Source of the DNA: Pseudomonas helmanticensis
GTDB lineage: Bacteria > Pseudomonadota > Gammaproteobacteria > Pseudomonadales > Pseudomonadaceae
NCBI RefSeq assembly: GCF_900182985.1
Contig: NZ_FXUY01000001.1
Span: 4,537,501 to 4,601,500 of the forward strand
DNA: 64,000 bases
Direction: 5' to 3'
Shown here: piece after piece, positions 59,041 through 64,000 of the stretch
How positions within the stretch are numbered: the stretch's first letter is position 1
How the letters are laid out: every line of letters starts with the position of its first letter
Translations under genes and position numbers: made by a program
The notes under the pieces: model-generated
What the model saw: the letters and a program-made list of their open reading frames with translations, nothing else
Told to the model about the DNA's origin: nothing
Databases searched by the model: none

Positions 59041-59547
59041 TTACTCTTCGTAACCGAGACTGAACTGCAGTTGATTGACCTTCTTCTGCAGCGTTTTCAG
59101 CTGTTCCTGCTTGGCCGCCAGAGTCGCCGGTGAAGCCTTGGCGGTAGGGGCTGCCTGCGACGCCTTGAGCTGCTGCTCCAGATCGGCAATCTGCTTCTGC
59201 ACCGAGCCTTCATTACCGCGCCGGCCCTTGAGCGAGGTCAGCAGCTTGCCCAGCGACTGGTTCAACTCAGCTTGGGATTTCTGCTGACTGGCCAGATCGG
59301 TTCTGGTGCTCAGTTGCTGGGCCTGAATGTTCTCGTAGACCTGGCGGAACATCGCGTTTTGCAGACGCGATTCGGTCAGTGCCTGCTCCTTCTGCTTGAC
59401 CTGATCGCTGTAGCCACCGGAGTAGTCACAGTTCATCTTGGTCAGCATGCTGCTGTCGCGATTGGTCGAATCGCATTCGCCAGGCTTGGTCGCGCAACCG
59501 CTCAAGGCCAGGATGGCGGTGAGGACCGCCAGCTGTTTTAGCGTCAT
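59041..59547 (-). CDS. Coiled-coil lipoprotein
   Basis: This 168-residue protein has a lipoprotein signal peptide (MTLKQLAVLTAILALSGC; lipobox LSGC, Cys18). Most of the mature part is a predicted coiled coil rich in Gln, Lys and Leu ('KQKEQALTESRLQNAMFRQV', 'KQIADLEQQLKAS', 'KQEQLKTLQKKVNQLQ'). Two further Cys (near 25 and 40) might form a disulfide. Ala follows Cys18, suggesting the outer membrane. It starts 4 nt after the upstream lipoprotein gene, so translation is coupled. No named family was recognised. Confidence 0.75.
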   Translation of the reverse strand: MTLKQLAVLTAILALSGCATKPGECDSTNRDSSMLTKMNCDYSGGYSDQVKQKEQALTESRLQNAMFRQVYENIQAQQLSTRTDLASQQKSQAELNQSLGKLLTSLKGRRGNEGSVQKQIADLEQQLKASQAAPTAKASPATLAAKQEQLKTLQKKVNQLQFSLGYEE

Positions 59548-59551
59548 GTGC

Positions 59552-60283
59552 TTAACCCAGAGTGATCGCGGAGCGCTGGCTGTAAAGACCGTCGACTTCC
59601 TTTTGCAGGGCGGCGACTTTCTCGTTCATCTTCAGAATGTTCACGTCGACCTGCTTGATCTCGGCGCTGGCGCCTTGCGCGCGTTCGGCGTCGGCCACCT
59701 TGGTGTACTCGGTGACCTTGGTGCGCATGTTGCCGAGGTCTTTACGCAGGCGGGCGATGTTCTGGTCGATTTCGGCGATTTGCGCCTGCGCCTTGGTCTT
59801 GTCGACCTTCTTGCTGGCGATGTCCTTTTTGATCTGGGCGATGCGTGCCTGATCGTCGTTGATCACTTGTTGCGCGGTCGCGGTACGGGCCACCACGTTT
59901 TGCGTGTCTTGCTCGACATCGCTGTTCATCTTCGCCAGACGGGTGGTGGTGTCGGAGTATTCGCTGCGACGCTGATCCAGATAGTAGTTGGCGCCCATGG
60001 CCACGCCACACGCGGTGATACCGGCGGCGATCGCGCAAACAGCCTTGTTGCTGCTGTTGGACAGCGCGCAACCGAGGATACCGACGCCGGCACCGACGGC
60101 GCAGGCCTGATAACCGGATTTGCTGAAGAACTGTGCGTCACTGCCCTGGGTCAGGCGTGGGTCGGTGCCATCGCTGCCGCCGAGCATCGAACTGCCGGTA
60201 TTGGCGCAACCGGTCAGCAGCAGGCTGCCGGTGAGTACGAAAGCGATTTGTAGCTTGAAGCGAGTCCAGAGGCTGCGCGACAT
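59552..60283 (-). CDS. TagQ-like type VI secretion lipoprotein
   Basis: This 243-residue lipoprotein has a signal peptide with lipobox LTGC (about residue 26). A Cys-rich Gly/Ala stretch follows ('QACAVGAGVGILGCALS', 'AGITACGVAMGANYYL') that looks like a hydrophobic or glycine-zipper segment. A long coiled coil comes next ('QQVINDDQARIAQIKKDIAS' onward). It occupies the tagQ position downstream of tagT-tagS-tagR. In P. aeruginosa TagQ is an outer-membrane lipoprotein that anchors TagR. The assignment rests mainly on position and lipidation. GGAG precedes the ATG. Confidence 0.65.
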   Translation of the reverse strand: MSRSLWTRFKLQIAFVLTGSLLLTGCANTGSSMLGGSDGTDPRLTQGSDAQFFSKSGYQACAVGAGVGILGCALSNSSNKAVCAIAAGITACGVAMGANYYLDQRRSEYSDTTTRLAKMNSDVEQDTQNVVARTATAQQVINDDQARIAQIKKDIASKKVDKTKAQAQIAEIDQNIARLRKDLGNMRTKVTEYTKVADAERAQGASAEIKQVDVNILKMNEKVAALQKEVDGLYSQRSAITLG

Positions 60284-60319
60284 GGTGAAGCTCCTTGATG
60301 ACAGTGTTGTAGTGCGTTG

Positions 60320-61864
60320 TTATTGGGATACGGTTTTGCAGCTGTTGAGCCAGGCGTCGGTGTCGATCTTCTGCTTTTGCAGGAAGGTCTTCTGATTCGC
60401 CCAGTGCGTGCGCAAGTACGGTTTGAGATCTTGCAGCTGTTTGTTGCGGGTGATGATTTCTTCCATCACCGGCACCTGTGCTTCAAGCAACGGCTGGCCA
60501 TACAACGTCGCCGATTCCACCAGGCTGCTGGCGTAGTAACGGCTGAGTTTGTGCAGGCGATCCTTCTGCTCCTCGAGCTTGGCTTTGCGCATGTCGCAAC
60601 TGGCGTCCTTGTCGGCGGACTCGCAGTTGAGCTTGTAGTTTTTCTGCAGGAAATCCACGTACTGGCCGTCGTCGAGCATCTTGGTGCAAAGGAATGCGCC
60701 GAGGTTGAGGCTGGCGCGAATCGCCTGATCGCGGGTTTCTTCCTGCTGCTGATTACTCGCGCGCAGTTGGTTTTCCAGGGCCTGGAGTTTTTCCTTGAGG
60801 GCTTTGTCTTCGACGCCCGAGGCCAGCGTATTGAGGGACTGCACCGCGCCTTTATCGGCCGATTCGGTTTCTTTGCTGCCGGTACCGAGTTTCTTCCAGC
60901 TGCTTTCGATACTGGCGACGCGCTCACGCGAGGTCAGGGTCGGAGAGACCATGACCAGGCGCAGGCCGGTGGTCTTGTTTTTCACCTGGCCGTCGGCGTT
61001 GTAATACGGCTCTTCCTTGCGCAACGCGGTGCGCAGGTCAGCCTGGGCGGTCAGGTAATTGCCGCCGCGCACGACATAACCGCCGGCCTGGCCGTGCTGA
61101 CGATCGAGTTTGTTCAGGCGAAACGGCTCGAACATCATTTCGTCGACGTTGCCGAGCATGTCATGCAGGCCCAAGGGGTTGGGTTTTTGCAGACCGGTCA
61201 GTTGCAGCTTGCCGTTCGACGATTGCGCCCCGGCGAACCACTCGTAGGCGTTGATGCCATCGGGCATCGGATAGCGTGTGTCGCGAAACTCCGCCGCACC
61301 GACTTCCAGCCCGCCACGTGCGGCGAACTCCCACTCGACCTCGGTCGGCAGGCGCAGGAAACCCAGCGCGCCGTCTTCTTTCGGCAACTTGTCGGCGGCG
61401 TTCTTGCGCAGCCACAGGTTGTATTTGTCAGCGGCGTCGATGGCCTGCACCCAGCTCACGGCAACTTGCGGCAGGCGCATTTTGGTCGCGGCGGTCGGGC
61501 AGGTGTCATCGGTCAGCGCGGCGTATTGCAGCTGACTCATCTCGTACTTGGCCATCAGGTAGTAACGGGATTTGTCGCTCTTGCCGCCGGTAAAGCTGCC
61601 GGCGATGAAGGTCGGGCGAGTCTGTTCGACGTAACCGTATTCCGCGCCATCCTGGCCGATGTTGATCGGATAGTCATCCAGCGGGCCGGCGACCGGAATG
61701 AACACCTTGCGAAACACCATCGAGCCTTCGCAAGGCATCGGCAGAACCACGTCACTGGCCTCGGGCAGCGGGTTGTAATATTTCTCTTCCCAGCCCGCCG
61801 CCGAGGCGTCGAGCAGGTAGCCCAGGCTCAGGGGCAACAGCAAGCCAAAACGTTTATAGCTCAC
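60320..61864 (-). CDS. tagR: TagR-like SUMF/FGE-domain protein of type VI secretion
   Basis: This 514-residue protein has a signal-like N-terminus (MSYKRFGLLLPLSLGYLLDASA). A formylglycine-generating-enzyme-like domain covers about 50-310: 'RLPTEVEWEFAARGG', 'LGLHDMLGNVDEMMFEP', 'GGYVVRGGNYL'. The catalytic Cys residues expected of true FGE are not seen, so it is probably a binding protein. A C-terminal helical, Cys-containing extension follows (about 330-514). In P. aeruginosa TagR is periplasmic and promotes activation of the kinase PpkA. It starts with GTG and overlaps tagS by 11 nt. Confidence 0.82.
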   Translation of the reverse strand: MSYKRFGLLLPLSLGYLLDASAAGWEEKYYNPLPEASDVVLPMPCEGSMVFRKVFIPVAGPLDDYPINIGQDGAEYGYVEQTRPTFIAGSFTGGKSDKSRYYLMAKYEMSQLQYAALTDDTCPTAATKMRLPQVAVSWVQAIDAADKYNLWLRKNAADKLPKEDGALGFLRLPTEVEWEFAARGGLEVGAAEFRDTRYPMPDGINAYEWFAGAQSSNGKLQLTGLQKPNPLGLHDMLGNVDEMMFEPFRLNKLDRQHGQAGGYVVRGGNYLTAQADLRTALRKEEPYYNADGQVKNKTTGLRLVMVSPTLTSRERVASIESSWKKLGTGSKETESADKGAVQSLNTLASGVEDKALKEKLQALENQLRASNQQQEETRDQAIRASLNLGAFLCTKMLDDGQYVDFLQKNYKLNCESADKDASCDMRKAKLEEQKDRLHKLSRYYASSLVESATLYGQPLLEAQVPVMEEIITRNKQLQDLKPYLRTHWANQKTFLQKQKIDTDAWLNSCKTVSQ

Positions 61865-63077
61865 GCAGACTCTCCGCAGGTTGGATGCTGATGGCTCGCA
61901 CGGCGCCGATCATGGCCACCAGTGCAGCGACCAGAAAGGTCAGGAGCAGGGCGGCAAGGCCATGCCAGAAAGTGATGTGACAAACGAACGTGCCGGTGGC
62001 CTGGCTGCTGCCGAGCAAGTAGTCGAACAAATGGCTACCGACCGCATAAAAAGCCAGCCCGCCGAGGTAACCGGCAAGGCTCAGCAGCAGCGCCTGGACA
62101 ATCACGAAACCGCCGACGGCCGCGCGCTGGAAACCCAGCAGGCGCAGTACCGCGAGGCTTTTGCGCTTGCGGTCGATGTTGGCCAGAAACGCCCCGACCA
62201 TCGACGCCACGCAGCCGATCAGCGCCGCCAGGGCAATCACGCCGAAGATCAACCCGAGCACATGATTGATGGCTTTGACGTTGTCGATGTCGGCCAGTCG
62301 GCTCGAGGTTTCGATGTGTTGTTCGTTGAGCCAGCGTTCCAGCGGCGCGACCTGATCGATGTCACGCGCATACACGCGGGCTCGGGCATACAGCGGTTGC
62401 AGATTGCCTTGCGGCTTGCCGGTGGCGATGCCGAACGCCGCGACCTGATAGCCGTCGCGAAAACGTTCGAGGTCCAGCAGCAGCGGCGGTGCGACAAACC
62501 CGGCGGCGCGACCGAAGCGTGCGCCGTCCAGTACAGCGATGACGCTCAAGGTGATTTCGCCGCGCTCATTGGCGCCTTCCAGTCGGCGCAGCACGCGCAG
62601 TTGCACGCGGTCGCCGGCCTTGGCCTGCAAGCGTTGCGCGGCGCGGGCGCTGAGAATCACTTGATTGCCGACCGGGTTGAGTTGCGGCAGATTCAGCTGC
62701 GGGTCGCCAAGTTCAGTGGCGATGATTTCCGCGCCTTCGACAAACTTTTGCAGGCCGACAAACAAGTCCGCCTGAGTATTCAGCGAGCGGGTCTGACCGA
62801 GGGCAAAAGCCGTTTCCGGGCGCTGGCGCAGACGCTCGATCCAGGCACTGTCGTAGTTGCCGTTGCTAAGCATCTTCACTTCAAGATTGCGTGGGTCGCG
62901 CAGCAGTTCATCCTGCAACTGGCTGACCACGCCGTGCTTGAGCCCGAACAACAACAGCAACGGCGCGATCACCGCCACCAGAGAGGCGGCAATGCACAGC
63001 GACACCTTGCGGTCGTGCCAGAGGTCTTGCACAGCCAGCGTGATCAGCAGGCGCAGGCGCTCAGTCCATCGGTTCAA
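61854..63077 (-). CDS. tagS: TagS-like ABC permease of type VI secretion
   Basis: This 407-residue FtsX/MacB-type permease has one N-terminal transmembrane helix (about 27-48) and a large periplasmic domain (about 50-280). Three C-terminal helices follow ('LGLIFGVIALAALIGCVASM', 'GGFVIVQALLLSLAGYLGGL', 'WHGLAALLLTFLVAALVAMI'). With TagT it forms the inner-membrane part of the TagQRST signalling relay; such MacB-like complexes do not transport but transmit conformational change. It starts with TTG behind GGGAG and overlaps tagT by 17 nt. Confidence 0.83.
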   Translation of the reverse strand: MNRWTERLRLLITLAVQDLWHDRKVSLCIAASLVAVIAPLLLLFGLKHGVVSQLQDELLRDPRNLEVKMLSNGNYDSAWIERLRQRPETAFALGQTRSLNTQADLFVGLQKFVEGAEIIATELGDPQLNLPQLNPVGNQVILSARAAQRLQAKAGDRVQLRVLRRLEGANERGEITLSVIAVLDGARFGRAAGFVAPPLLLDLERFRDGYQVAAFGIATGKPQGNLQPLYARARVYARDIDQVAPLERWLNEQHIETSSRLADIDNVKAINHVLGLIFGVIALAALIGCVASMVGAFLANIDRKRKSLAVLRLLGFQRAAVGGFVIVQALLLSLAGYLGGLAFYAVGSHLFDYLLGSSQATGTFVCHITFWHGLAALLLTFLVAALVAMIGAVRAISIQPAESLREL

Positions 63078-63777
63078 ACAGTGTTTCTCCCTGACGGCTG
63101 ATGGCGCCGAGTCGTGGCAAGCCGAAATCCTTCAGCAAGGCCCAGTCATGCGAGACCACCAGCGCGCTCAGGCCCATGCTCGATACCAGACTCAGCAACA
63201 ATTCGAACAAACGTCGCGCGCTGTGCGGGTCGAGAGCCGCAGTAGGCTCGTCGGCCAACAGCAGCAGCGGTTCATGGGCAATTGCCCGCACACAGGCGAC
63301 CCGCTGACGCTCGCCGATCGACAAGGCTTGCGGCTTCTTATCCAGCAAGCCTTGCAGGCGCAGCACCTCGACCGCGTGATCGACGTGAGCGCTGTGCGCC
63401 GGCATCCCGAGCAAGCGTCGTGGCAGGCTGATGTTGTCGCGCACACTGAGAAACGGCAGCAGTCCGCCACTTTGCAAAATGAAACCCAAATCCCGCGAGC
63501 GCACCGCCGCCAGACTCGCTTGGTCATCGCTGGCCAGCAGTTGGGCAATGTCCTGCGCCGGTCGCGTTGCCGAGGCCGGCGGGCCGAGGCGAAAGCGTTC
63601 GAGCTCGACCGGCGCCAGTAACAGGCCGATGGCTTCGAGCAGCGTGCTTTTGCCGCTGCCGCTCTCGCCAGTAATAGCGAGGATTTCCCCGCCACCGACA
63701 TGCAATTGCGGCAGGCGCACGTGATGCGCCAGTGCGCCCTCACCGCGGCGCACCAGCAGGTTTTTGATATCGAGCAT
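63061..63777 (-). CDS. tagT: TagT-like ABC ATPase of type VI secretion
   Basis: This 238-residue LolD/MacB-type ATPase has Walker A GESGSGKST (37-45), the signature LSIGERQRVACVRAI, and Walker B LLLLADEPTAALD. It pairs with TagS. It lies 10 nt after the stop of the upstream gene and overlaps tagS, so the whole arm ppkA-tagT-tagS-tagR-tagQ is one transcription unit. Confidence 0.86.
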   Translation of the reverse strand: MLDIKNLLVRRGEGALAHHVRLPQLHVGGGEILAITGESGSGKSTLLEAIGLLLAPVELERFRLGPPASATRPAQDIAQLLASDDQASLAAVRSRDLGFILQSGGLLPFLSVRDNISLPRRLLGMPAHSAHVDHAVEVLRLQGLLDKKPQALSIGERQRVACVRAIAHEPLLLLADEPTAALDPHSARRLFELLLSLVSSMGLSALVVSHDWALLKDFGLPRLGAISRQGETLFEPMD

Positions 63778-63787
63778 CAGCGTCTCG

Positions 63788-64000
63788 TTAAGGCATCATT
63801 TCCAGAGGCACGGGGTAAACGTTGTCCCGCGCATCGCTGTCCTTGGCCAATGCCACCCAACGGTCGACGTCAGCGTTGTAGCGCTGGTAGTGGCGCAGTT
63901 TGGTGTTGAGCGTGCGGATGAATTTCTCTTGCGCCAGACCGTCCCAGCTCTTCCAGGTCTCTTCGTCGAGGTTCAACACTTCGCTCTGGTAGGGCAGGTC
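63788..64000 (-). CDS. C-terminal fragment, probable Ser/Thr kinase PpkA of type VI secretion
   Basis: The last 70 codons of a minus-strand gene continue beyond the window edge with no stop or clear start. The segment contains 'EETWKSWDGLAQEKFIRTLN' and ends 'VYPVPLEMMP'. From memory this resembles the C-terminus of the kinase PpkA, after its VWA domain. Its position before tagT fits: in P. aeruginosa the order is ppkA, tagT, tagS, tagR, tagQ. The kinase domain itself is outside the window. Confidence 0.55.
   Translation of the reverse strand, partial: DLPYQSEVLNLDEETWKSWDGLAQEKFIRTLNTKLRHYQRYNADVDRWVALAKDSDARDNVYPVPLEMMP

Overview
The window is a piece of a Pseudomonas chromosome, most likely from the P. 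fluorescens group. The evidence is GC-rich coding sequence, gene pairs typical of pseudomonads (oxyR-recG, crc next to pyrE, argB-algC, rpmB-rpmG, dadR/dadA/dadX, pauR and cytochrome c5), and many intergenic hairpin repeats of the kind seen in fluorescent pseudomonads. From memory, the gene order from about 0.9 to 55 kb resembles the region just before the end of the P. aeruginosa PAO1 numbering. No tRNA, rRNA, CRISPR array, prophage or intact insertion sequence was seen.

Layout. 0-1.3 kb: a small DUF6124-type gene behind a long folded leader, then an SCP2-like protein. 1.5-8.3 kb: a deacylase-like/HDOD protein, recG, oxyR, and the exbB-exbD-tonB energy-coupling operon. 8.5-15 kb: an NAD-binding epimerase-like protein, a lipoprotein, and the ridA, spoT, rpoZ, gmk and yicC group on the minus strand. 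15-24.7 kb: housekeeping genes (rph, a DUF4870 protein, gltS, crc, pyrE, argB, algC, dut, coaBC, radC). 24.7-27.2 kb: a peptide-binding protein and rpmB-rpmG. 27.4-30.8 kb: a cupin, the aldehyde dehydrogenase PauC and an MFS transporter. 30.9-37.2 kb: a phospholipase D family lipoprotein and a four-gene chaperone-usher fimbrial operon that looks like an accessory insertion. 37.2-45.8 kb: an amino acid and polyamine catabolism region (MocR regulator, DUF1127 protein, PauB-like oxidase, DadR, DadA, RidA, DadX, PauR, cytochrome c5). 46.1-57.5 kb: a CoA-transferase family protein, xpt, rep, an EAL protein, a MATE pump, a LysR regulator and a chemoreceptor. 57.6-64.0 kb: a minus-strand operon that matches the ppkA-tagT-tagS-tagR-tagQ arm of a type VI secretion cluster, followed by two extra envelope genes. 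The rest of that cluster lies beyond the right edge.

How the genes work together. DadR, DadA, RidA and DadX form a D/L-alanine catabolic unit: racemase, dehydrogenase, and an enamine/imine deaminase for the reactive product. PauR, the PauB-like oxidase and PauC belong to gamma-glutamyl-polyamine breakdown. TagQRST and PpkA form a trans-envelope threonine-phosphorylation pathway that activates type VI secretion. The two downstream genes, a coiled-coil lipoprotein and a one-pass VWA protein with a SrfA-like N-terminus, are the best candidates for an undescribed extension of that pathway. The other candidates are the folded leader upstream of the DUF6124 gene and several unannotated operators: an exact ANR/FNR box, a four-copy MocR-type array, a PauR-type inverted repeat, and BvgA/EvgA-like boxes upstream of the fimbrial operon.
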